Assembly (NCBI GenBank): GCA_964640795.1
Contig: CAZXIN010000002.1
Coordinates: 217,999 to 281,998, forward strand
DNA from: M269 sp964640795
Lineage (GTDB): Bacteria; Pseudomonadota; Gammaproteobacteria; Enterobacterales; Alteromonadaceae
Length of the DNA: 64,000 bases
Direction: 5' to 3'
The notes beneath the pieces are model-generated. The model was not told the DNA's origin and made no database searches. It saw only the letters and a program-made list of their open reading frames with translations. Made by a program: the position numbers and the translations under genes. Below, in pieces: positions 1-8,180 of the stretch; the first letter of the stretch is position 1, and the number at the start of each line of letters is the position of its first letter.

Positions 1-1
1 T

Positions 2-1132
2 CGAAATTGCCGTGTTATTGGACGCCGCTTTCGCTTAGCTCATGTGATGTTTGGCCGAGAGGTGATAGAAGTTGCCACATTCCGCGGACATCATACGAAT
101 GAAGGGAAGCCTGAGTCTAGTGCACCTAAAGGTAAGTCGGATAAAGACGATAAAGCGAATCTGTCGGCTCATAGCGAGCACGGGCAAATCCTGAGAGACA
201 ATACATTTGGTACAATAGAGGAAGATGCTGAGCGCAGGGACTTTGACGTTAATGCCATGTATTACGACATTGCCGATTTTAGCATTCATGACTTTGCCGG
301 TGGCATAGAGGCTATAAATAATAAAACGATTTCTTTGATTGGCGATCCTGAGACGCGCTATCGTGAAGACCCTGTGCGGATGATTAGGGCAGTACGTTTT
401 GCAGCAAAGCTTGGGATGGACATTAGCTCAGAAAGCGCGGATATTATTCCCAGCTTGGCGTCATTACTTGGCAATATTCCTGCGGCGCGCATGTTTGAAG
501 AGGTTAACAAGTTATTCTTATCAGGGAATGCCTTAAAGACCTTCCACCTCTTATTAGAATACAAATTATTTGAGCCCCTTTTTCCGCAACTAGTGCCATT
601 GCTTCAAGATAAGTCCAGTCGTGAGTTTCGACTCTTAGAGCAGCTGTTTATTAATACGGACAGTCGCATTAATAACGATTTGCGTGTTACCCCTGCTTAC
701 CTTTATGCAGCACTCTTGTGGTATCCACTAGAGACTCGCGCTGAGCAACTCGTCGTTGAAGGTGGTATGAACAAGCATGACGCTTTTTTACTTGCCACTA
801 ATGACGTGCTAACGGCTCAAATAAAACGGATTATGATCCCTAAGCGGTTCAGCATCGTCATGAGAGAGATCTGGCAATTGCAACTGCGCTTGCCAAAGCG
901 CTTTGGTCGCAGAGCATACCAGCAGTTGGAAGTGCCGCGTTTTAGAGCGGGTTACGACTTTTTATTACTCCGAGCCAATATCGAAGGCGGCGATCTCGCT
1001 GAATTAGCTGATTGGTGGACTGAGTTTCAACAGGCAACGCCAGATAATAAAAAAGCGATGTTAGCGACACTTCAAAAATCTGAGGGCGGATACAAAAGGC
1101 GTCGCCGACCTCGCAAGAAAAGCGCTTCTTGA
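2..1132 (+). CDS. pcnB: Poly(A) polymerase I, 3' part (5' end outside window)
   Basis: Adds 3' poly(A) tails to RNA and so promotes decay. The reading frame is open from base 2 and begins inside the conserved core (IGRRFRLAHVMFGR), so the start codon and the first catalytic carboxylates lie upstream of the window. Visible family features are the RRDFDVNAMYYD segment, the RDPVRMIRAVRFAAKLGM RNA-binding stretch and a very basic C-terminal tail ending KRRRRPRKKSAS, which is typical of PcnB rather than CCA-adding enzyme. folK follows after 12 bases, the usual gammaproteobacterial order. Identification is secure; only the N-terminus is missing. Confidence 0.95.
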   Translation, partial: RNCRVIGRRFRLAHVMFGREVIEVATFRGHHTNEGKPESSAPKGKSDKDDKANLSAHSEHGQILRDNTFGTIEEDAERRDFDVNAMYYDIADFSIHDFAGGIEAINNKTISLIGDPETRYREDPVRMIRAVRFAAKLGMDISSESADIIPSLASLLGNIPAARMFEEVNKLFLSGNALKTFHLLLEYKLFEPLFPQLVPLLQDKSSREFRLLEQLFINTDSRINNDLRVTPAYLYAALLWYPLETRAEQLVVEGGMNKHDAFLLATNDVLTAQIKRIMIPKRFSIVMREIWQLQLRLPKRFGRRAYQQLEVPRFRAGYDFLLLRANIEGGDLAELADWWTEFQQATPDNKKAMLATLQKSEGGYKRRRRPRKKSAS

Positions 1133-1144
1133 CCTTTCTTTACT

Positions 1145-1666
1145 ATGGCTAGTTTGTCATTAGAACGTGTTCCGGTATACATCGGGCTCGGTAGCAATCT
1201 TGAGCATCCTCTAGCGCAGTTGAAATCTGCGCTCAATTCGCTCGGTCAATACGACAGTATTACCCTCTTACAATATTCTGCTTTTTATCAAAGCCGACCA
1301 ATGGGACCCTCAGATCAGCCTGACTATACTAATGCTGTGGCCCTGTTGGAGACGGCGTTATCGGCAGAAGAGCTATTGTCGGTCTTACAGAAGATTGAAT
1401 TAGAGCAGGGGCGGGTGCGTAAAGCAGAGCAGTGGGGGCCACGAACTCTGGACTTGGATATATTGCTTTATGGTATGGAACGGATCCATACAAAAAGGTT
1501 AACGGTACCTCATTACGGAATGAAAGAACGAGAGTTCGTGCTTTATCCATTAGCGGAGATAGCACCAGACCTCGTTTTTCCCGATGGGCAAACATTGCAA
1601 CAAGCACTCAACGATTGTCCTCTCAATGGATTGAGAAAAATAGATATTGATACAAACTTAGCCTGA
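1145..1666 (+). CDS. folK: HPPK, hydroxymethyldihydropterin pyrophosphokinase
   Basis: Transfers pyrophosphate from ATP to 6-hydroxymethyl-7,8-dihydropterin in folate synthesis; cytoplasmic. The 173-residue protein has the family pattern: N-terminal YIGLGSNL, the loop with SAFYQSRPMGP, and the signature WGPRTLDLDILLYG with the Asp residues that bind magnesium and ATP. Length is normal. It lies between pcnB and panB in a one-strand operon. The ribosome-binding site before the ATG is weak, so translation may be coupled to pcnB, which ends 12 bases earlier. Confidence 0.96.
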   Translation: MASLSLERVPVYIGLGSNLEHPLAQLKSALNSLGQYDSITLLQYSAFYQSRPMGPSDQPDYTNAVALLETALSAEELLSVLQKIELEQGRVRKAEQWGPRTLDLDILLYGMERIHTKRLTVPHYGMKEREFVLYPLAEIAPDLVFPDGQTLQQALNDCPLNGLRKIDIDTNLA

Positions 1667-1692
1667 ATTCAGGCCATGACTAATAGGTGTTA

Positions 1693-2490
1693 ATGATGAA
1701 GAAAGTGACGACTTCTACGCTGCTAAAAATGAAGCAGCAAGGTGAGAAAATTACTGCATTGACTGCCTATGACGCGAGCTTTGCAAAGACCTTTGACCAA
1801 GAAGGTATAGACTTTTTGTTAATTGGCGATTCCCTCGGTATGGTGCTTCAAGGTAATGATGATACCTTGCCTGTCACTGTTGATGACATTGCTTACCATA
1901 CACGTGCAGTGCGTAAAGGTACTGAGCGGGCTTTGGTTGTGGCTGACATGCCCTTTATGTCCTATTCGACAGTAGACAAAGCATACGATAGCGCTGCTGC
2001 GTTAATGGCAGCCGGTGCCAATATGGTCAAGTTAGAAGGTGGACTCTGGTTAAAAGAAACCATTCTAGGACTCACTGAACGTGGTATTCCTGTATGTGGT
2101 CACTTAGGGCTAACGCCACAGTCTGTGCATAAGTTTGGTGGTTTTAAAATTCAGGGACGTAATAGTGAGCAAGCCAGTGAAATGGTGCGGCATGCGCTCG
2201 CTTTGCAAGAAGCTGGATGTCAGTTGCTGGTATTGGAGTGCGTACCTAAATCATTAGGTGCGGTGATCAGTGAATCACTGGATATACCGGTGATAGGTAT
2301 TGGCGCTGGTGGAAGCACTGACGGGCAAATTCTGGTCATGCACGACATGATTGGCATCAGTGCCAATTACATGCCGAAGTTTTCGAAGAACTACTTAGTG
2401 GATGGTCGTAACATTGCCCAAGCCACGAAGTGCTATATTGATGAAGTTCGCCAAGGACAATTTCCTGATGCTGATCACAGCTTTGAGTAA
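1693..2490 (+). CDS. panB: Ketopantoate hydroxymethyltransferase
   Basis: Makes ketopantoate from alpha-ketoisovalerate and 5,10-methylene-THF, the first committed step of pantothenate synthesis. The sequence shows LTAYDASFAKTFDQEGID, LIGDSLGMVLQG and GHLGLTPQSV, all PanB hallmarks, and length is normal at 265 residues. The frame also has a GTG at 1687, but an AGG at 1685-1687 sits six bases before the ATG at 1693, which I take as the start; the ATG at 1696 is also possible. panC follows after 24 bases. Confidence 0.96.
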   Translation: MMKKVTTSTLLKMKQQGEKITALTAYDASFAKTFDQEGIDFLLIGDSLGMVLQGNDDTLPVTVDDIAYHTRAVRKGTERALVVADMPFMSYSTVDKAYDSAAALMAAGANMVKLEGGLWLKETILGLTERGIPVCGHLGLTPQSVHKFGGFKIQGRNSEQASEMVRHALALQEAGCQLLVLECVPKSLGAVISESLDIPVIGIGAGGSTDGQILVMHDMIGISANYMPKFSKNYLVDGRNIAQATKCYIDEVRQGQFPDADHSFE

Positions 2491-2514
2491 TTCATCTCTA
2501 CTTGGATAAATAAT

Positions 2515-3369
2515 ATGCTATTGATCGATGATGTACAGTCACTAAGAGAACTCAGGCGTCGTTGGCAGATGGAAGCAAAAACTATCGCCTTTGTACCGAC
2601 CATGGGTAACTTACACCAAGGCCATATTCAATTAGCCAAAGAAGCGAAGAAAGTGGCTGATATTGTTGTTGTGTCTATCTTTGTTAATCCCTTGCAGTTT
2701 GGTCCCGACGAAGATTTGGATTCCTACCCCAAGACATTGCAGCAAGATAAAGAAGCGCTGGAAGCTGTAGGGGTTGATTTAATATTTACTCCCTCAGCCA
2801 ATGCTATCTACTCGCGTGGGTTGGAGAATCAGACTTTTGTGGAAGTACCGGGCATCTCCTACATGATTTGTGGCGCGAGTCGCCCAGGTCATTTCCGAGG
2901 TGTAGCCACCATTGTATGTAAGCTGTTTAATATGGTGCAGCCGAACCATGCTTTTTTCGGTGAAAAAGACTTTCAGCAATTACAAGTTATTAAGGCCATG
3001 GTGACGGATTTGTCGATGAACCTACAAATTCATGGTGTGCCTACCGTGCGTGAAGAAGATGGTTTAGCTATGAGTTCACGTAATAATTACCTAACGAGCG
3101 AACACCGCAAGATAGCGCCTCAACTTTATCAGAGCATGATGCAGATAGTTGATAAGGTTGAGCTTGGCCGCCGTGACTTCAGCACGATAATCAAAGAGCA
3201 TAAACAGATGCTTGGTGACGCAGGCTTTAAAGTTGACTATATCGAAATCCGCTCTGCGGACAATCTGTTACAACCAGGGCATGAAGATGAAGAATTGGTT
3301 GTACTTATGGCTGCGTTTTTAGGTAAAACAAGGTTGATTGATAATTGTTGTGTTCGATTAAAGGATTAA
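2515..3369 (+). CDS. panC: Pantothenate synthetase
   Basis: Joins pantoate and beta-alanine using ATP. Motifs are FVPTMGNLHQGH (the HIGH-like nucleotide-binding motif), VSIFVNPLQFGP, FFGEKDFQQL and the SSRNNYL loop (KMSKS counterpart). Length is normal at 284 residues. It is the last gene of the pcnB-folK-panB-panC run and is followed by a strong terminator. No pyruvoyl-type panD, the usual beta-alanine source, follows; the gene at 4926-6545 probably fills that role. Confidence 0.97.
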   Translation: MLLIDDVQSLRELRRRWQMEAKTIAFVPTMGNLHQGHIQLAKEAKKVADIVVVSIFVNPLQFGPDEDLDSYPKTLQQDKEALEAVGVDLIFTPSANAIYSRGLENQTFVEVPGISYMICGASRPGHFRGVATIVCKLFNMVQPNHAFFGEKDFQQLQVIKAMVTDLSMNLQIHGVPTVREEDGLAMSSRNNYLTSEHRKIAPQLYQSMMQIVDKVELGRRDFSTIIKEHKQMLGDAGFKVDYIEIRSADNLLQPGHEDEELVVLMAAFLGKTRLIDNCCVRLKD

Positions 3370-3403
3370 TTAAATTTTTATCCTGTATCGACACTGACTG
3401 ATG

Positions 3404-3433
3404 TTACGCTATCCAAAGGATAGCGTAATTTTT
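3404..3433 (+). terminator. Intrinsic terminator of the pan operon
   Basis: A perfect 11-base inverted repeat (3404-3414 and 3418-3428, TTACGCTATCC arm) with a three-base AAA loop is followed directly by five T residues on the + strand. It lies 34 bases after the panC stop. The reverse strand lacks a T-tract, so it mainly serves panC. Confidence 0.9.
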
Positions 3434-3460
3434 AAAGAGCTCACTTATCTCGAACTGAGG

Positions 3461-4219
3461 TTAATTAATAATGTTTAGCGCTTTGAATGCTTCCATTGTT
3501 AGCGTTTTTCTATAGGCTAAGTCTGCGTTTTTTCTTATTTCAATATGGTTGGCAAAAAACCAAGTTCGACCTTCAACAATGAGATAACCCACGTACCATC
3601 CGTCTTTTCCTGACCAACCTGTTTTTGACCACACTTTTAAACCTTCCCTACCCTCTGATAGCATGATGTTCTTGAGTGTTTTAATGTGTCGTTTTTGTAT
3701 TGGTAGTTCTTCGGAGTACACTTTACGCAGAAATGTAATTTGATCCTTTACTGATACTCTCAGATCACCATCCAGCCAAAATCGAGTAATCTCACTACCT
3801 GTTAAACGGTTTCCATAATCCAATTTATTTAGGTATGTTAGATACTTATCGTTGCCTACTTTTACAGCATAACGCTGGTAACACCATACACATGAATATT
3901 GAAAGGCTGTTTGAAGTGTTTGATCTTGGTTCCAAGGTGCGTATTCTCGTTCTACACCATCCCAAGTGATCTTATCAAATTGATCCTTGAGTAATCCTTC
4001 CTCTAAGATGATGAGTGTATTGGGTATTTTAAATGTTGATGCAGGGACGAAGCTCTCTTTTTCATCAAGGTTGTATTGAAACCTCGTATTACCATCATCA
4101 GATTCAATGAGAATTGATCCGTTAATTCCCTCTGCTTTGTAAAGGTTCTCAATTTTCTTCTCGTCAGCATCAAGGCTGAAAGATACAACTAGTAAAGCGA
4201 GCGCACCGATAAGATTCAT
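3461..4219 (-). CDS. Class D (OXA-type) beta-lactamase
   Basis: A predicted periplasmic serine beta-lactamase. All class D landmarks are present at the right spacing: S61-T-F-K64 (nucleophile and carboxylatable lysine), S109-C-V111, Y135-G-N137, the FWLDG tryptophan at 148 and K199-T-G201. The N-terminal stretch up to about residue 18 looks like a short signal peptide. Length (252) fits the family. The region after the second motif reads SCVWCYQ, with cysteines beside the active site, unlike well-known clinical OXA enzymes as I recall them. It is reversed between panC and panP, with the acetyltransferase gene next on the same strand. No integron or IS sequence is visible, so it is probably a resident gene. 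Substrate range cannot be read from sequence. Confidence 0.9.
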   Translation of the reverse strand: MNLIGALALLVVSFSLDADEKKIENLYKAEGINGSILIESDDGNTRFQYNLDEKESFVPASTFKIPNTLIILEEGLLKDQFDKITWDGVEREYAPWNQDQTLQTAFQYSCVWCYQRYAVKVGNDKYLTYLNKLDYGNRLTGSEITRFWLDGDLRVSVKDQITFLRKVYSEELPIQKRHIKTLKNIMLSEGREGLKVWSKTGWSGKDGWYVGYLIVEGRTWFFANHIEIRKNADLAYRKTLTMEAFKALNIIN

Positions 4220-4281
4220 TTATTTTCTGTCCTTGATTCAGATGTTACTTGATGCAAGCATTCATTGGTTTGCTTATTCTG

Positions 4282-4836
4282 TTAAATGTTAGTCGAGTTA
4301 ATCAATGATGTAAGAACATGATCTTCCCATCTGCCGTTTATCTTTAGGTATTTCTTCGCTATCCCTTCTTTGGTAAAACCAAGGCGCTTTAAAAGCGTTT
4401 CGGATCTATCATTATGTAGCATGTAATTTGCCATTATTCGGTTTAGGTTCAGTTCATTGAAAGCATAGTTTATCGCATGTTCACAGAGTGCCGTCATCAC
4501 TCCTTTTCCTTCATAGGCAACAGACACAGCATAACCCATATAGCATGCTTGAAAATGGCCTCTGACAATATTCGTTAAGGAGCATGTAGCAACAATTTCC
4601 TTTTTAGTATCACTGTATGAACCAAAATAGACAGCTAGTCCTTTAAGTTTCTCCTTTTCACGCTCTTTTAGGCGCTTTGACCAAGCATCAACTGAATGAT
4701 AGCTACCTTCTCTTTCAGGTTCCCATGGGCGAAGGTGATAACTATTCGTTGTATAGAATTCTGATATAAGCTCTGCATCAGAAGTCGACATCATTTTAAC
4801 TTTCATTATTTTATTGGCGTGTTGTTGGAAGTTCAT
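4282..4836 (-). CDS. GNAT N-acetyltransferase, RimJ/RimL-like
   Basis: A 184-residue GCN5-related acetyltransferase. The C-terminal half carries the acetyl-CoA binding pattern and RimJ-type segments: GYAVSVAYEGKGVMTAL, LNRIMANYMLHNDRS, LLKRLGFTKEGIAKKYL and a final WEDHVLTSL. RimJ acetylates the N-terminal residue of ribosomal protein S5, but paralogues modify other amines, including drugs, so the substrate is open. It lies 62 bases upstream of the beta-lactamase gene on the same strand and could share its transcript. Several Met codons near the N-terminus (residues 1, 11, 15, 16) leave the start uncertain. Confidence 0.85.
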   Translation of the reverse strand: MNFQQHANKIMKVKMMSTSDAELISEFYTTNSYHLRPWEPEREGSYHSVDAWSKRLKEREKEKLKGLAVYFGSYSDTKKEIVATCSLTNIVRGHFQACYMGYAVSVAYEGKGVMTALCEHAINYAFNELNLNRIMANYMLHNDRSETLLKRLGFTKEGIAKKYLKINGRWEDHVLTSLINSTNI

Positions 4837-4925
4837 CTTTAACGCTCAGGTTTTCTGGAAGGTTATTTCAAATTGTTATGGTGACTACCAAATAGACTTG
4901 AATAAGAGTATGCGATGGGCTGACC

Positions 4926-6545
4926 TTAAATAGCCTTAGCATCTTCAAAATGAGTAAGCTGTGTCCATTGTTGTGTAGCTTGTGCGATAGTCAGTTGCTC
5001 ATCCAGTATCTCTTCTAAGTGCGCTTTAGTTGTTAGCGGGTTTGCGAGGATCACGCGAAAAACAGTAATAGATTGGTCGGGGTACTGTTCTATGGAGAGG
5101 CGTGTACGAGAGACAAAAGATTTACCAGCCTCGCGTTGTTGCTTTTGTACCGAAACAGTGAGTTCATCAAGCTGCTGATTGATATGCTGACTACCTTGCT
5201 TAGACTTCAATTCATGAATGACTGAAGATGGCCTGATGCGATAGGTTAATATGCATAAGGTTGGTTCTGTGGTGAGCTCAAACTCTGGGTGCTGGGTAAT
5301 GATATCTGCAAATTGACGTGCTTTTTGCAAGCTTTGATCGATTAATAGCTCGTAACCTTGGCGCCCAAGTATATGCAGAGACGCATGAACCATCATTGCC
5401 ATTCCGTTACGTGATCCCTCTATTGATGTGCTGCCTAAGTCTTTTGAACCCGCTCTAAGAATGTATTGCGCATGGTGTCTGACTGCGTTGCTATCAGCTG
5501 GATCTTTAAACAACACCATACCTGCGCCCATGGGCACGTACATTTGCTTATGTGCATCTATTGTTACTGAGTCTGCTCTTTCTATTCCTTTGAGGATGTG
5601 CCTGTGTTCTGCTGAGAAAAGTGTTGCTCCGCCCCAAGCTGCATCGACATGAAAGTAACACCCTAGCTCTTGAGCAACATCAGCAAGTTCATCTAGGGCA
5701 TCAACGTGACCTGTTTCTGTTGTCCCAGCAATCCCTACAATCGCTAACAGCTTATTCCCTTTCGCCTGATATTCAGTACCCCATTTCAAGGCTTGTTCCG
5801 GAGACAGTTGTTGACTAGATGAATCTAAAGCCACAAATTGCTCACGCCCTAATCCTAGTAAATCTACTGATTTGCTCAACGAATAATGACCACGTTTTGA
5901 GGAGAGCACAGCCATTTTATTGTAGCCATAATGTTGTAACGCTGCCGCCAGTCCTTCTTTCGCGACACCTCTAAAAGTGCCTGCCGCTGATAACGCTTTG
6001 TTTCTTGCAACCCATAAAGCAGTAATGTTCGCTATTGTGCCGCCAGAGCTGAAGGTGCCTAGTGAGTAACGTGCGCTATGGAGGTGCTGTTCATAGAAAT
6101 CTTCAGATTGGCCGTAGACCAGTTGGTGCATCATACCTAAGACTTGGCGTTCGAGCGGTGTGAACGCTTTTGACGTTTCTATCTTGACTAAATTTTGGTT
6201 AAGTCCGACTAACAGTTTTGCCAAACTTAAATGAAAATAAGGCAAAGCAGAGGTCATGTGACCAATAAAGTGAGGTGAATAGGTATTGACTGAGTTGGCG
6301 ACTAGATTGTCGAGTATTGTCTGTGCGTGCGTAGAGACAAATTCAGGCTCTTCAGGAATTTGCCATGCCTTAAAGTCTTGCTCAATGTGCTCAAGGCTAG
6401 TAGAGCGAGAAACAACATGCTGTGACAAAAACTCAGCGACATTGTCAGAAAGCTGCTGTTCTATTTTGGCCAACCGAGAGTCTTTATTTTCTGGCTTTGT
6501 AAATACTTTAAGCAGACGCTCTAGACTTGCTTCGGCTTTACTCAC
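4926..6545 (-). CDS. panP: PLP-dependent aspartate 1-decarboxylase (PanP type)
   Basis: A 539-residue group II pyridoxal-phosphate decarboxylase, probably making beta-alanine from aspartate for PanC. Visible are the substrate-side segment YSPHFIGHMTSALP, the cofactor-phosphate loop FSSGGTIAN, the HVDAAWGG aspartate (D301) that pairs with the pyridine nitrogen, and the Schiff-base lysine K333 in TIDAHKQMYVPMGAG. The long N-terminal region and overall layout match the PanP family described in vibrios rather than glutamate or diaminobutyrate decarboxylases. Its place about 1.5 kb from panBC, with no panD in view, supports this. A glutamate decarboxylase-like role is the main alternative. Confidence 0.85.
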   Translation of the reverse strand: MSKAEASLERLLKVFTKPENKDSRLAKIEQQLSDNVAEFLSQHVVSRSTSLEHIEQDFKAWQIPEEPEFVSTHAQTILDNLVANSVNTYSPHFIGHMTSALPYFHLSLAKLLVGLNQNLVKIETSKAFTPLERQVLGMMHQLVYGQSEDFYEQHLHSARYSLGTFSSGGTIANITALWVARNKALSAAGTFRGVAKEGLAAALQHYGYNKMAVLSSKRGHYSLSKSVDLLGLGREQFVALDSSSQQLSPEQALKWGTEYQAKGNKLLAIVGIAGTTETGHVDALDELADVAQELGCYFHVDAAWGGATLFSAEHRHILKGIERADSVTIDAHKQMYVPMGAGMVLFKDPADSNAVRHHAQYILRAGSKDLGSTSIEGSRNGMAMMVHASLHILGRQGYELLIDQSLQKARQFADIITQHPEFELTTEPTLCILTYRIRPSSVIHELKSKQGSQHINQQLDELTVSVQKQQREAGKSFVSRTRLSIEQYPDQSITVFRVILANPLTTKAHLEEILDEQLTIAQATQQWTQLTHFEDAKAI

Positions 6546-6734
6546 ACAACATCTTCCATACTAGAAATTAGCCAGACACTTTACCTTATTTAACGACTTG
6601 TGTGTATAGCGACATCATTCTCACTGATTATACTTATTCAGCGATGGCTTAGTGCCATACTTTAGTCGCAGTGATATCAAAAATGGACTAACAAGTGCTA
6701 TATTTAATGAAAGGATAGAAATAGCAGGGGGTCT

Positions 6735-7454
6735 ATGCAAACTAAAACCGCAATAGACAATGTAGATGTACAGATGATTGTGCCTTATTTTCAACCGATT
6801 ATGGATTTGGATGAAAATGTGGTTTGGTGTTATGAAAGTCTTGCCAGATTAGTAACCAGTGACGAACAAATGTTTTTGCCGAGTGAGTTTTTAAGCTTAG
6901 TCGAAAAACAACAGTGTTATGGCGAACTGACCAGAACTATTTTCTCGCATAGCATTGAGTACTTTAGACATAAGAACGCCCACTGGAGTATGAACATTGC
7001 CGAGCAAGATATTGTGGATCAGGATATGCCGCATTTCTTCAATGAAGTTTTGTCTGATTACCCCAATGCTTCAAGAGTAACATTTGAGCTTCCAGCCAAT
7101 GTCGTATTCGAGCAAGCTGCCGCTTTTAATCGTTTTGTCCTTATTGCGAAAGAATTAGGAGCAAAAGTGATGGTTGATCACGTGGGAATGCCATCGGGTA
7201 ATATTACCAATATGCTGAGTCAACCGATTGATGGCATAAAGATCTCAGGTGCTCTTATTGCTCAATTGGAAGAGAATCAGTCGGTTTATGACTTTGTCTA
7301 CAGTTTGCAACAGCAAGCCACTGAAAGAGGGCTTACTGTGGTAGCTGCGCATATTGAGGATGCTGCTATTTTAGAGCAGGTTAAGGCGTTGGGAATTAAA
7401 TACGGGCAAGGTTTTTATTTTAGTCAGCCTAGCGCGAGTGTAAAAGCACACTAA
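6735..7454 (+). CDS. Stand-alone EAL-domain protein, probably not catalytic
   Basis: A 239-residue protein consisting of one EAL (c-di-GMP phosphodiesterase) domain and little else. The fold is clear from VPYFQPIMDL, E34-S-L-A-R, MNIAEQDI (N87), FELP (E118), IDGIKIS (K169) and YGQGFYFSQP near the end. Two catalytic positions look lost: DDFG-G is replaced by D148-H149-V-G, and the AEGVE segment reads AAHIE, losing the first glutamate. It may bind c-di-GMP or a partner protein rather than cut the nucleotide. An AGGGGG ribosome-binding site five bases before the ATG supports the start. It is monocistronic. Confidence 0.88.
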   Translation: MQTKTAIDNVDVQMIVPYFQPIMDLDENVVWCYESLARLVTSDEQMFLPSEFLSLVEKQQCYGELTRTIFSHSIEYFRHKNAHWSMNIAEQDIVDQDMPHFFNEVLSDYPNASRVTFELPANVVFEQAAAFNRFVLIAKELGAKVMVDHVGMPSGNITNMLSQPIDGIKISGALIAQLEENQSVYDFVYSLQQQATERGLTVVAAHIEDAAILEQVKALGIKYGQGFYFSQPSASVKAH

Positions 7455-7465
7455 ATAACCTGGGT

Positions 7466-7485
7466 GAAATGAGCCTCTTCATTTC
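7466..7485 (+). terminator. Weak hairpin between convergent genes
   Basis: A 7-base stem (GAAATGA, 7466-7472, with TCATTTC, 7479-7485) and a six-base loop lies just after the EAL gene and before the end of the converging methyltransferase gene. The T-tract is poor, so terminator activity is only suggested. Confidence 0.4.
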
Positions 7486-7503
7486 TCTTGTACAAGCCTG
7501 AGA

Positions 7504-8163
7504 TTAAGTTGTCACTAGACGCCAGCAAGACTGCCCACTGGCAATGTATTTACGTTCGAACGGAGTCATGGCATGGGTTACGTTGTGTCGTGTCCATTGG
7601 TTGCTTATCTTTGCTAAATCCAGTGCCAAACTGAATTCTTCAATATAGATTTGCCAGTTGCTACGTACCTCAATCTGTCCACCGAGTTTGATTAAATCAG
7701 CAAAGGCAGCGCTACCATGCCAACGACGTTTAAACTGAGATGATTTAGGGTAAGGGTTAGGGTAAAGCAAATAGTGATGGCTGACCGACCAACCATTTTC
7801 ATTCACTAGTCGCCAGAAGTCGATAACATCTGCCCGGATAACGAGGTGGTTGTTTGTACCTTGATCGTAATGCTCCGCATGTTTATTCACTCTGAGAGCT
7901 GACTTGTCGACACCAATGACTTTTGCTTCAGGGTGTCGCTTAGCTAGCACTGCGCTACTCTCACCGACCCCACAGCACGAGTCTAGCACAATAGGGCCAG
8001 ACCAATCTGAAAGCCAAGCTTGCACTGATTGGAAAGCCTCCAGAGTGTGTTGCTGTATAGGTCTTTGATTTGTAGTAAGTAAATGCTTGCTAACTATCTT
8101 CTCTAAATTGTCATGCGGGCCAGATTGATTTGATGTGACTGGCCTTGAAATAGATTCTGTCAT
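7504..8163 (-). CDS. TrmB-like SAM-dependent methyltransferase
   Basis: A 219-residue Rossmann methyltransferase. The SAM-binding motif is IVLDSCCGVGESSAVLA, followed by VIGVDKSALRV and a segment YPNPYPKSSQFKRRWHGS that parallels the FPDPWPKKRHxKRR signature of TrmB, the tRNA guanine-N7 methyltransferase. The changes (Asn for Asp, Tyr for Trp) and the ending suggest a paralogue rather than TrmB itself. RNA is a likely substrate but not proven. Its 3' end converges on the EAL gene; the ABC permease gene lies 17 bases upstream on the same strand, so the three minus-strand genes may form one transcript. Confidence 0.75.
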   Translation of the reverse strand: MTESISRPVTSNQSGPHDNLEKIVSKHLLTTNQRPIQQHTLEAFQSVQAWLSDWSGPIVLDSCCGVGESSAVLAKRHPEAKVIGVDKSALRVNKHAEHYDQGTNNHLVIRADVIDFWRLVNENGWSVSHHYLLYPNPYPKSSQFKRRWHGSAAFADLIKLGGQIEVRSNWQIYIEEFSLALDLAKISNQWTRHNVTHAMTPFERKYIASGQSCWRLVTT

Positions 8164-8180
8164 TGCTGTTCTTAACGAGG

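Noticed and set aside
3461..4836. Beta-lactamase and acetyltransferase as an integron cassette pair
   Set aside because: No attC-like site, integrase or transposase sequence is visible around them.
7504..8163. Calling the methyltransferase trmB itself
   Set aside because: The signature differs (YPNPYPK for FPDPWPK) and the N- and C-termini do not match; a paralogue is safer.
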